Position numbers and translations under genes: made by a program. Under the pieces are notes generated by a model. The model saw only the letters and a list, made by a program, of their open reading frames with translations, did no database searches and was not told where the DNA came from. 64,000 nucleotides of DNA from Vibrio sp. Of7-15 (GTDB lineage: Bacteria; Pseudomonadota; Gammaproteobacteria; Enterobacterales; Vibrionaceae), in NCBI RefSeq assembly GCF_022347565.1, contig NZ_JAKRGH010000001.1, positions 496,001-560,000 on the forward strand, in the 5' to 3' direction. Positions 20,501 to 28,340 of the stretch are shown piece after piece (the stretch's first letter is position 1; each line of letters opens with the position of its first letter).

Positions 20501-23500
20501 TTGATGCGGTGTCTTGGCGGATCGTTGCAGAGGACTTAAAACGTCTGTTGCAGGGCGAAGCCTTAGGAGAAAAGACAAGCAGTTATCGCCAGTGGGTGCA
20601 GGCTGTTGAAGAATATGCGTCGGCTCACCCAGAAGAAGCAAAATATTGGCAAGATGTCTGCGACGGCAACCACTTGAAAGCGGAGTCTGGGCAAAGTCAC
20701 ACCAGAACAATATCGTTAGATCAATCTCAAACCACACAATTACTTCGAGATGCAAACCAAGGGTACAACACCGAGATAAACGATTTGCTGCTTAGTGCAT
20801 TGTCTATTGCGTTAGCCAATACATTCGGTGATGCATACAGCGCGATTACGCTGGAAGGACATGGCCGTGAAACGATTGACGAGCGTATCGATGTATCTAA
20901 GACAGTGGGTTGGTTCACCACAACCTACCCGGTGATATTACATGCGGGTAGGGATGAAGAAGAAACCATCATCCATACTAAAGAGATGCTTCGCAAGGTG
21001 CCAAACAAAGGCCTTGGGTATGGTGCTATTAAAGCGGCAGGGCACCTCTCTTACTCCTCCTTGCCTTCAGTGACGTTTAATTATCTGGGGCAGATGGGCG
21101 CACAAGGAACGAACGGAGAGTGGGGTCTCTCAGCAGATGCCTGCGGACGTGTCGTAGCAAAGGAAAACGGTGATCTTGATGCTTTGGCGATCAATAGTGT
21201 CGTACGGCAAGGCGAGCTCGTTTTCTACATTCAAAGCGCATTGTCCGAAGAGGAGACGGATACTTTCCAAGAGGCATTAAACACCGCACTGGGAGGCGTG
21301 TTAACCACTGCATTGCAAGCAATGGCATCGGGGGGTGTAAAAACGCCAGCAGATTTCGATGTGGAAGACTTATCTCCCGCAGAGCTTGAAGAATTGCAGG
21401 GGCAATATGATATTGAAGCAATATTTCCTGCAACCGGGCTTCAGCAAGGTTTCATTTACCACAACATTACGCAGCCAGAAGACGATGCCTACCGTGTGCA
21501 AGTATTGTTTGATTATGAACGCCCTATCGACATCAAAACTTACCAGCACGCGTGGCAGCTCGCGTCTAAACGCTACCCAGCACTGCGAACTGCCTTTGTT
21601 TGGCAGCGAGAAGGCGATGTTCTTCAGGTTGTCAGTGCGCAACCAACGATAGGAGAAGGTAATTTCCACGTCATTGATATTTCGCACCTTGATGAGGCCG
21701 CGCAAGAAAAGGCAATGGTTGATTTTCAACAGCAAGACAGGGCCGTGCCATTTGACCTTTCCTCCCCAGGATTGATTCGTTTAACGGTGTTCGTTCGTGG
21801 ATCCTCATCAACGGTGATGAAAACGGAACATCACGCGATTGCGGACGGCTGGAGTGGCCCATTGTTGCTCCAATCTGTACACCAGTATTACATTGCGCTG
21901 CTAGACGGAACGTGTCCTGAAGTCGGTCACGATTCGGCGTATCTAGAAGCGCAGCGATACAGACAGCTACAAAAACAGCACGATGAGGTTTTTTGGGCAT
22001 CAGAGCGTGCTCAATTTGCATCAGCGAATGATATCAACAGAATGCTGACGTCACGTTGTGACTTAAATGCTTTCAAAACATTGGAAAAAGCCGCAGAAAG
22101 CATCATTGAAATTGATGGGGAAATTCACCGACGTTTAGATGCGACGTGCAGGGAGCATGGCGTGACGCTCAATGTCGCCATGCAATTTGCGTGGCACAAA
22201 TTGCTGGCTGCTTACTCTCAGGACGAGCAAACCACAGTGGGGACGACCGTGTCAGGCAGGGATATGCCTGTCATGGGTGTGGAAGCCAGTGTTGGCCTGT
22301 TTATCAATACCTTACCCTTAACCATTCGCTGGGATGAGAGCGCAACTTGCCTTGCAATGTTGCAGGGTATTCAACAAAAAATAGCCGCCATAAATAGCCA
22401 TTCAGGTGTTTCACTCGCGTCGTTGCAGCAGGGTGCAGAGCGACTGTTCCATAGCTTGTTTGTATATGAAAACTATCCAATGGACGATGAGCAAGCCGCT
22501 GAAGCAGGGGTTCGCTTCCGTGCGTCAATTGAGAAAATGGATTACCCCCTTTCTTTGGTGGTGTACGAAAAGACAGCTGGTCTTGAGCTGCATTTGAAAT
22601 ACGATCAAAGCCTGCTGGCAGAATCGGAAGCAGCGACCCTGCTTGCACAAATTCAGCGCATCGTACAACGCTTACCGGACAGTGTGTACGACCTGCACGC
22701 AAGTTTAAGTTTCACGTCGGAAGAAGAGCACACGGCCTTCAGCGAATGGAATCAGTCGGAAAATCAACCATACTGTGCCGATACTTTTGCTTATCGGTTT
22801 GAACAACAAGCCGCTAACACCCCAGATGCCATCGCGTTGACGTATGGTGGGGAAGCCCTGACCTATGATGCGTTAAACCAAAAGGCGAATGTGTTGGCGA
22901 GGGAGCTTCGCGCGCAATTCACAGCAGCGTATGGGAAGGAAATGGAACCAGAGAGCTTGGTTGCCTTGTATCTTGATCGTAGCTTGTTTACGGTCGTCAG
23001 TATCCTTGCTGTATTAAAAGCGGGGGCTGCGTATGTGCCGATATCTCCAGATTATCCAAGTTCGAGAACGCAGTTCATTCTTGAGGATACACAAGCGCCA
23101 CTGCTGGTTACTCAACGCAAATACGTGGACTCTCTGTCCTCCCTGTCATTGGATTTAAAGAAGCCACCCGTTATACAGAATGTTGAAGCTGCGTGTGAAA
23201 AAGCAGCCGCTTCGACACTTTCTGCAAGTGCTGGTTTAAATCTCAGTTTGCCCGTACAACCTCAGCACCTTGCTTACGTGTTGTATACGTCGGGTACGAC
23301 CGGTCAACCCAAAGGGGTAATGATAGAGCAGGGGAGCTTCTGTGCTTACCTTGATACGGCAACCACTGCGTTGGTGGGTTCCGCGTTTTCGACACTCAGT
23401 TTGACACAATACACCTTCGATATCTTCGGCCTTGAGTATGGCGCGCCCCTTATTTCGGGTGGGACGGTGTTCTTATCTGACCTTGATCAACTCAAAGAGG

Positions 23501-26500
23501 ATGTTGCCCGATACCACGACCAGATTGACGTAATCCAGCAAACGCCTTCGCTGTGGAAAATGTTGCTTCAAGATGACTTTGCTGAGCTTTACCTGCCCTG
23601 TTGCCGCGTTATCGTTGGCGGTGAGAGTGGAACAGAGGCGTTGTTTAACCAGCTTAACAGTCATTTTGGCACAGTGTGGCAAGTGTATGGGCCAACGGAA
23701 ACCTGTATCTGGAGTACGTATTCGAAAGTGGCTCCTGGCCATGCGGCGATAATAGGCAAGGCATTCACGGGTGAAACGTTGCACGTACTCTCTCAGGCAT
23801 TAAAGCCGGTTCCTGTCGGTGTTCCGGGTGAGCTGTATATTGGCGGTATTGGATTAGCAAGAGGATATCTCAATCGTGAAGGGTTGACGCAAGAGCGCTT
23901 TATTGAAAGTCCATTTGAGCGTGACTCGCGTTTATATCGAACGGGGGATATGGTTCGCTGGAAACAAGATGGAACGCTGGAATACCTTGGCAGGAATGAT
24001 TTCCAAGTCAAAATTCGCGGCCATCGGATTGAGTTGGGTGAGGTTGAAAACGCACTGTCATCCGTTGAAGGGGTAGAGCAATCCGTTGTTGTCGACTTTG
24101 AACATCAGTCGGAAACGCACTTAGCGGGGTACATTGTTTTAGGTAGTGAGACGCCTAAGAAGGCAGAGAGTGTCCGTAACGAACTCATCGCTTTGCTGCC
24201 CGGTTATATGGTGCCTTCGGTGGTGATGGCGATAGATGCGATTCCTGTTAACACCAGTGGCAAACTGGAAAGACGAAAACTGCCAGCCCCGACCATGGTT
24301 GTGTCTGCAGATAAATATATTACCCCGCGAAATGCCGAAGAGCTGCTAATGGTAAACATTTGGTGTGAAACCTTAGGTGTTGAGCAAGTCGGTATTGAGG
24401 ACAGCTTCTTCAAGCTAGGTGGAAATTCATTGTCTGCAATGAAGTTAATTTCTGCAATGAATAAAAGGGTAGGCGTAGACGTATCTATCGATACGCTGTT
24501 CGAACACAAAACGATTGTGGGCGTACTCACCCACCACACACAAAACGCGGCGGCAGTTATTGAAAAGCAAACATCGGAATATCCGCCGCTCTCCTTTGCG
24601 CAAGAACGTCAGCTGTTCTTGGAAAAATATAATGCAGGCAATAGCGCTTACCACATCCCTTACTTTGTCTCTCTGAGTGATGATCACGATATCGGCGCGT
24701 TGAAACAAGCACTAGCTGAGGTCGTGGAGCGGCATGCGGTGCTAAAAACCGTGTACTTAGAAAATGAACATGGGGAAGAGTACCAAAAAGTACTGGCAGA
24801 ACGGGTGGCTGTGACGTCGTCTGCACCAGAATCAGAGGACGAGTTGTTACACGCGGTAAGCAGTGATATTGCTCAACCCTTTGACCTGACATCTGAGCCC
24901 AGTATTCGCCTCTGTCACTATCAGGTGGATAGCAACGCGTATTTGTTGATCGTTTGGCACCATATTGCGTTCGATGGATGGTCGATATCGGTCTTCTTGA
25001 AAGACTTGGCCGCGTTGTACAACGCGGCAAAAGAGGGCAAAGCGCATGTACTTCCGCGCTTGCACATTGATTATGCGGATTATGCACATTGGCAGCGTAA
25101 GCAAATGGTCGGAGAGCGAAAAGAGGCGTTAGAAGCATTTTGGGGTAATCAGTTGAGGGGCGTAGAAAACCTTGCTCTGCCGACTGACTTTGCGCGACCA
25201 CCACAAATAGAGTATCAGGGTGAAGATGTTGTTTATTTGCTTGATTCTGCCTTATCAGATCAATTGAGAGCGTTGGCAAGGGCGCAGGATACGACTTTGT
25301 ATAATGTTATGTTAAGTGCCTTCACTGTGTTGCTCTCCTCACTGTCTGGTCAAAAAGATGTTGTTGTTGGCACACCGTCAGATAATCGCAACCATTCTCA
25401 AGTGCAGTCTCTTGTCGGGTATTTCATGAACACCTTGGCGATTCGTAGCCAAGTTACTTCGGATCTCACGATAAGTCATTTGTTGAAGGCGAACCATGCA
25501 ACACTAGCCCAAGCCAAAAAGCATCAAGATATGCCTTTTGAACAACTGGTGAATCATCTTGATATTGAGCGTGATCCATCAAGACATCCAGTGTTTCAGA
25601 CATTGTTTACGTTAGAGAGGAATGAGGTTCAAGAAGACGGCGTCGCACTTCCATTTACACCTGTATTATTGGATGAAGAGCAAAGCTTGCAGAATACTGC
25701 CAAGTTTGATTTGAGCCTTACCGTCTCCGAATCTGAAAAGCGTATAGAAACACGCTTTAACTTCGCGTGCAGTTTGTTCAATCGTGAATCTATCGCACGC
25801 TATAGCGATATGTACATCAAGATACTCAGCGGCTTTGTTTCTCACCCGCAAAAAGCGCTTCACGACATTGAGATGCTGAGTGTTCAGGAACTCGCCTGCC
25901 AAAACAAGTGGGGAAGGGGCCAGTCCCGCACGATGAACCAGCAGGGAATGGCGCAGATTTTTGAATGGCATGTTAATCAAACACCGCATGCCACTGCATT
26001 GATTGTTGGTGAACAAACCTTCAGTTACCAACAGCTTAACCAAAGAGCGAATCAATTGGCGCGCGATATCCATGCCACCTATCGTGAAAAGTATGGGAAA
26101 GTGATGCCGCAAGAAACACTGGTGTCTCTGTATCTCGAAAGAAGTGCAGAAACTGTTATCAGCATCTTGGCGGTGTTGAAAGCAGGCGGAGCCTATGTTC
26201 CGGTATCGCCCAAATACCCAGAAGAACGCTCGGAATTCATACTAGAAGACACCCAGTCTGCGATTATCTTGACTCAGCCGCAACATGTTACGGCGGTTGA
26301 ATCCTTAGTGAATAAGTTGGAAGGAAACGTCTCAATCATTGATGTCACAAGTCGAGGGGTGGTTGACAGCAATGATGAAGTAAACCTTGATGTCACCGTT
26401 AGATCCAACCAACTGGCCTACGTTATTTACACATCAGGAACAACAGGTAAACCCAAAGGGGTGATGATTGAGCAAGGTACCTTCAGCACCTACATCGATG

Positions 26501-27837
26501 CTGCGATAGAGCAGATATGTGAATCTCCTGTTTCTGTATTGAGCCTCACCCAGTATACCTTCGATATTTTTGGCCTTGAATACGCGGCACCTCTTATGTC
26601 CGGGGGCTGTATTGTGCTTTCGGATGTGGAGAGCGCGCGATTTGATATGGCAAAGCATGGGCATCGAGTGAACCTGACACAGCAGACTCCTTCGGTTTGG
26701 AAAGCCTTGCTGGAGAGTGGGTTGTCAGACTTGCCGCGTCAAGATATTCGAGTGATTGTAGGCGGTGAAAGCGGTTCTGACGAGCTGTATCGGTCGTTGC
26801 AAGGGTGTTTTAAAGACGTCATTCAAGTCTATGGGCCAACGGAAACCTGCATCTGGAGTTCTTATAGCCCTTATGGTGGTAAGAAGGCCTGTAATATTGG
26901 TCGCCCCTTTGCTGGAGAGGAGTTGTATGTGCTATCAGAGCACCTCAAGCCTGTACCGGTTGGTGCGCCCGGAGAGCTGTATATTGGTGGGGTAGGTGTT
27001 GGACGCGGGTATTTAAATCGCGAGACGTTGACGAACGAACGCTTTGTTTCGAACCCCTTTAATGAAACGGACGAGAAGATATACCGTACCGGAGATCTAG
27101 TACGTTGGTTGCCAGATGGCAGTCTTGCATACCTAGGTCGTGATGATTTTCAAGTGAAAATTCGCGGTTACCGTATTGAACTTGGTGAGGTGGAGAATGC
27201 ACTGATTGCTCACCCTCTTGTTAGACAGGCTGCAGTGATAGCGTGCGACCACCAAAGCACTATGCTTCTCGCGGCGTACGTGACAGTTGAAGAAGATATT
27301 GACCCCTCGCAACTTCGTGATTGGCTTCGTCAATCACTGCCAGAGTATATGATTCCTGCCGCCTATACCGTACTTGAAGCGATGCCGCTTAACTTTAATG
27401 GCAAATTGGATCGTAAAGCCTTACCTATGCCAATTTGGCAGGAAGAGCAAGGCTATGTTGCACCAAGCAACGCCTTGGAAGAGACACTGTGTGATGTGTG
27501 GCAATCTTTGCTTGGTATCCCAAGGGTTGGCGTCGATGACAATTTTTTCCGTATAGGCGGAGATTCAATAATCAGTCTGCAATTGGTTAATGGTTTAAGA
27601 AAACAAGGTTTCACTGTCCAAGTAAAAGATGTTTTTTCTGCCCCAACTGTCGCCCAACTTGCTGTTTTTTTAGCGCAGGCAAAAAGGGAAGAACTGGAAA
27701 GCGTTGAAACTGAAAGCGCGCCTTCTATTACCGATATTTCTCACAAGAGGTTAGAAAAAATCCAACAAAACATGGGGAGTGGCAAATCCGCCGACACCGC
27801 TAAGAAGCGGAAAAAACGGAAATCACTGACACTTTAA
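14530..27837 (+). CDS. Hybrid synthetase: KS0-CP-[C-A(Thr)-PCP-E]-[C-A(Gly)-PCP]-[C-A(Gly)-PCP]
   Basis: A 4435-residue megasynthase. An N-terminal KS keeps Cys221 (DTSCSSG), but Gln353 (EAQGTGS) and Asn393 (KTNIGN) replace the two catalytic histidines, so it should transfer and not elongate. A carrier (Ser718, IGGDSI) follows. Module 1: C (HHIITDG, 922-928); A (P-loop near 1400, code DFWNIGMVHK = Thr); PCP (Ser1802); full E (HHLIIDAVSW at 1987, EGHGRE at 2109, FNYLGQ at 2183). Module 2: C of D-donor type (EHHAIADGW, His2434-2435); A (code DILQIGVIWK, Gly-like); PCP (Ser3300, GGNSL). Module 3: C (HHIAFDG, 3477); A with the identical Gly-like code; PCP (Ser4346) with the GGDSI form that normally precedes E. 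The protein then ends in a lysine-rich tail with no E domain. ATG at 14530 or, better placed behind AGGGA, 14536. Codes were aligned by eye to PheA, so single positions may be off. Confidence 0.95.
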   Translation: MPMKTGKNNMDVGTKNKDLVRYLLQQVKDRKLDKGTAIGFLNSLESSPSKERQDVAIVGIACRFPEADNKEQFWQNILNARNSIRPFPAKRRADLEAIEEGEVTLFNAGFLESVDTFDNEFFNIPPAIARHMDPYHRQLLEVMTETIEDAGYHKGEFYNQTVGVFIGNDHTHRFANNYLNFIEAEKRDFNTITGSWSSVLASRLSYLLNLKGPAMVLDTSCSSGLIALDSAIKAVQAGDCSSALVGAANLFFRPWKDVMEDMENDDYLIRAFDQKANGSAWGEGVAAVMIKPLAEAQKAGDTIYGVVKGIAINNDGASSSISAPNAKAQRDVMVEAWERAGITPDQLSYIEAQGTGSHLGDPIEIKGLRDAFSRFTDKKQFCAIGSVKTNIGNTLGVAGLAGVIKVLMGFREKLLPPTINFHEPNSFIDFCSGPVFINDKCRDWESDGSRLAGISSFGLSGTNCHIVLEQAMNDQPESEDTQNHFVFPVSGRTPALLQKMVERYNAYFGTQPNVRIDNVCYTAAVGREHHLCRAALFVTSIEDLVEQLQRLSCVLDDENQERTLPETILLSLDDKRVTKGLDKKANQLLVDCDMVTADIQAQLASLYVAGAKIQWKNVFSSNHARVSLPAQPFEKNRFWFNEQELPLINKSTQSDVDERKERVPEDLLAIALSSNHARLPDGGEACDAQRLVAFSIGHALGYEQISLEDNFFNIGGDSITATRIVYMLNEILGIQADVGALLSSDSIQAFINALNDKHGLGAAIEQSKAGGQVTLSEKEQSQLIKKAELAEAYPLSKAQQQMYWQAELNPDSTAYNIPVLLELDTQPIEDEERRVFRALVERHESLRTAFTLDGDEVKQQVQDSSAVDVVFVDAERQEGESDAVIQRVAQRSIVPFVLSNAPLFRAVFIQRKGKHFLLLDLHHIITDGASMGIILHDYMALKRGETLHPLALTYKDFAVWDKERHLSDKYQSMQKYWLQRFEDGVPVTDLQTDYARTSVRSLKGNALTRLVPAHLADALRKLAASQGCSVYMLLMAVFRVLLAKYQAGNDLVIGTPVNGRSNSQIQNIVGMFVNTIALRENVKEEEAFDVLLARVKKNTLSDFANSDIAFEDLLTTLGVTSEENRHPLFDICFVLQNQDMGFNAEGALRDIPLVTNEAKFDLTVTCWDKGDEQLSIQWEYASDLYAPERIGQMAEHFITLMERVVDTPEANISSLQMSTRTEQVQLASWSERESAFPQTHSITRWFESQVALYPENIAVTFEGESLTYNALNARANRLARYIRGSYATKYQETMPIGTFVTLYLERSIDMVVGILATLKAGGAYVPISPANPEDRTAFILADTASPVVVTQPLLEEQLTGIQQQASSQPLVLKIEASREQQWDKSNLTLDIKPQDLAYVIYTSGTTGKPKGVLQTHENVGRLFASTERDYQFNEHDTWVLYHAYTFDFSVWELWGALLYGGKLIVPTEDCLRDFPQFVSLCQEHKVTVLNQTPEAFYAFSDAARRCDATFDSLRYVIFGGDKLNLAQLKPWWQHYGYTSPLLVNMYGITETTVHVTYKPLTEYDHASNSHIGRVLKDMQAYVLDERGQAVPTGVTGELFVGGAGLARGYLNRPELTAERFIDNPFASEADRALGYGRLYRTGDLVRWMSDGNLEYIGRNDFQVKIRGYRIELGEIESALSDIPKVKQALVLDKNKDGTKYLAAYLVMQENNTLDETYLRNALGEALPPYMVPTTFTELDVVPLNINGKLDKAALPEPVFVQGDDYTAPRNACEAQLCDIWQDVLGVERVGIHDNFFRIGGDSIVSIQLVTRLRQEGYVLQVKAIFDAPTVAELAISLTQNSGLAVEIEAEQGILTGAFGLLPIQQWFFDKQLPCPSHWNQAFMVTIPERYTAEEIACALESLALQHDILRCGFEPTECGYQQRYHADVQPWVPVLKTADVSQLNDLEIQETLTEWQQHFDLENGPLWQAGHLTGYGDGSARLFFASHHLIIDAVSWRIVAEDLKRLLQGEALGEKTSSYRQWVQAVEEYASAHPEEAKYWQDVCDGNHLKAESGQSHTRTISLDQSQTTQLLRDANQGYNTEINDLLLSALSIALANTFGDAYSAITLEGHGRETIDERIDVSKTVGWFTTTYPVILHAGRDEEETIIHTKEMLRKVPNKGLGYGAIKAAGHLSYSSLPSVTFNYLGQMGAQGTNGEWGLSADACGRVVAKENGDLDALAINSVVRQGELVFYIQSALSEEETDTFQEALNTALGGVLTTALQAMASGGVKTPADFDVEDLSPAELEELQGQYDIEAIFPATGLQQGFIYHNITQPEDDAYRVQVLFDYERPIDIKTYQHAWQLASKRYPALRTAFVWQREGDVLQVVSAQPTIGEGNFHVIDISHLDEAAQEKAMVDFQQQDRAVPFDLSSPGLIRLTVFVRGSSSTVMKTEHHAIADGWSGPLLLQSVHQYYIALLDGTCPEVGHDSAYLEAQRYRQLQKQHDEVFWASERAQFASANDINRMLTSRCDLNAFKTLEKAAESIIEIDGEIHRRLDATCREHGVTLNVAMQFAWHKLLAAYSQDEQTTVGTTVSGRDMPVMGVEASVGLFINTLPLTIRWDESATCLAMLQGIQQKIAAINSHSGVSLASLQQGAERLFHSLFVYENYPMDDEQAAEAGVRFRASIEKMDYPLSLVVYEKTAGLELHLKYDQSLLAESEAATLLAQIQRIVQRLPDSVYDLHASLSFTSEEEHTAFSEWNQSENQPYCADTFAYRFEQQAANTPDAIALTYGGEALTYDALNQKANVLARELRAQFTAAYGKEMEPESLVALYLDRSLFTVVSILAVLKAGAAYVPISPDYPSSRTQFILEDTQAPLLVTQRKYVDSLSSLSLDLKKPPVIQNVEAACEKAAASTLSASAGLNLSLPVQPQHLAYVLYTSGTTGQPKGVMIEQGSFCAYLDTATTALVGSAFSTLSLTQYTFDIFGLEYGAPLISGGTVFLSDLDQLKEDVARYHDQIDVIQQTPSLWKMLLQDDFAELYLPCCRVIVGGESGTEALFNQLNSHFGTVWQVYGPTETCIWSTYSKVAPGHAAIIGKAFTGETLHVLSQALKPVPVGVPGELYIGGIGLARGYLNREGLTQERFIESPFERDSRLYRTGDMVRWKQDGTLEYLGRNDFQVKIRGHRIELGEVENALSSVEGVEQSVVVDFEHQSETHLAGYIVLGSETPKKAESVRNELIALLPGYMVPSVVMAIDAIPVNTSGKLERRKLPAPTMVVSADKYITPRNAEELLMVNIWCETLGVEQVGIEDSFFKLGGNSLSAMKLISAMNKRVGVDVSIDTLFEHKTIVGVLTHHTQNAAAVIEKQTSEYPPLSFAQERQLFLEKYNAGNSAYHIPYFVSLSDDHDIGALKQALAEVVERHAVLKTVYLENEHGEEYQKVLAERVAVTSSAPESEDELLHAVSSDIAQPFDLTSEPSIRLCHYQVDSNAYLLIVWHHIAFDGWSISVFLKDLAALYNAAKEGKAHVLPRLHIDYADYAHWQRKQMVGERKEALEAFWGNQLRGVENLALPTDFARPPQIEYQGEDVVYLLDSALSDQLRALARAQDTTLYNVMLSAFTVLLSSLSGQKDVVVGTPSDNRNHSQVQSLVGYFMNTLAIRSQVTSDLTISHLLKANHATLAQAKKHQDMPFEQLVNHLDIERDPSRHPVFQTLFTLERNEVQEDGVALPFTPVLLDEEQSLQNTAKFDLSLTVSESEKRIETRFNFACSLFNRESIARYSDMYIKILSGFVSHPQKALHDIEMLSVQELACQNKWGRGQSRTMNQQGMAQIFEWHVNQTPHATALIVGEQTFSYQQLNQRANQLARDIHATYREKYGKVMPQETLVSLYLERSAETVISILAVLKAGGAYVPVSPKYPEERSEFILEDTQSAIILTQPQHVTAVESLVNKLEGNVSIIDVTSRGVVDSNDEVNLDVTVRSNQLAYVIYTSGTTGKPKGVMIEQGTFSTYIDAAIEQICESPVSVLSLTQYTFDIFGLEYAAPLMSGGCIVLSDVESARFDMAKHGHRVNLTQQTPSVWKALLESGLSDLPRQDIRVIVGGESGSDELYRSLQGCFKDVIQVYGPTETCIWSSYSPYGGKKACNIGRPFAGEELYVLSEHLKPVPVGAPGELYIGGVGVGRGYLNRETLTNERFVSNPFNETDEKIYRTGDLVRWLPDGSLAYLGRDDFQVKIRGYRIELGEVENALIAHPLVRQAAVIACDHQSTMLLAAYVTVEEDIDPSQLRDWLRQSLPEYMIPAAYTVLEAMPLNFNGKLDRKALPMPIWQEEQGYVAPSNALEETLCDVWQSLLGIPRVGVDDNFFRIGGDSIISLQLVNGLRKQGFTVQVKDVFSAPTVAQLAVFLAQAKREELESVETESAPSITDISHKRLEKIQQNMGSGKSADTAKKRKKRKSLTL

Positions 27838-27904
27838 TTTGTTATTGGTGAGCGGCTTTTTTGCCGCTCGTCAATGCGATGTCTTTTTGTTTGCAGGAGA
27901 ACCC

Positions 27905-28330
27905 ATGGAAAAACACAGGAAACAAGCACTGCCAACGGTGCGCTTCAACTACCTTGGCCAGCTTGAGCCTTCTACACAGCAGGGATCAGGAATGTGGCAA
28001 GTAGAGGCTTTAGGGTGTGGCGTAACGGTTCCCTCAATAAACCACGAGCCAATGACGCTGGATATCAATGGCGCTATTCAGAACAACGCACTTGTGTTTT
28101 TTGTATCTACCTCCTTGCCTAAAGCGAAGAGTGCGCAATTCTCTGAAGAATTTAAGCGAGCAATTGAAAGCGTTATTTTACAGAGCACGACCGCGTTACA
28201 CCTAGGTTCGGTGAAAACGGCAAGTGACTACGTTGCTTCACTATCGACAGTGAGACTGGAAAAAATTAAGTTGTCGGTAGGTGATTCAGGCCGTGCAACT
28301 AAACAAAAAAGAAATTCCATACGGATATAA
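27905..28330 (+). pseudogene. Relic of an epimerization domain (C-terminal quarter only)
   Basis: This short ORF (141 residues from the ATG at 27905, preceded by GCAGGAG) begins with residues matching the E7 motif region, PTVRFNYLGQL. It continues through the last 100 residues of an E domain and the linker to the next C domain, parallel to residues 2180-2300 of the upstream synthetase. The earlier E motifs, namely the HHxxxDxVSW active site and EGHGRE, are absent, so it cannot epimerize. It lies 67 nt after the synthetase, whose last PCP has the GGDSI form typical of E partners, and ends 10 nt before the start of the final synthetase. Its stop overlaps the AAAGGA ribosome site of that gene, so it may now serve only as a translational coupler. 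A longer in-frame start at 27839 has no ribosome site. A structural or docking role cannot be excluded. Confidence 0.75.
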
Positions 28331-28340
28331 AGGAAATGTT

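Noticed and set aside
24557-25279. A 240-codon open frame on the minus strand
   Set aside because: It lies wholly inside the synthetase gene in a shadow frame, has an unnatural amino-acid mix (many Arg, His, Pro) and no ribosome site.
27839-27904. Upstream start for the relic E-domain ORF
   Set aside because: The added 22 residues do not resemble an E domain and there is no ribosome site, while the ATG at 27905 has AGGAG at the right distance.
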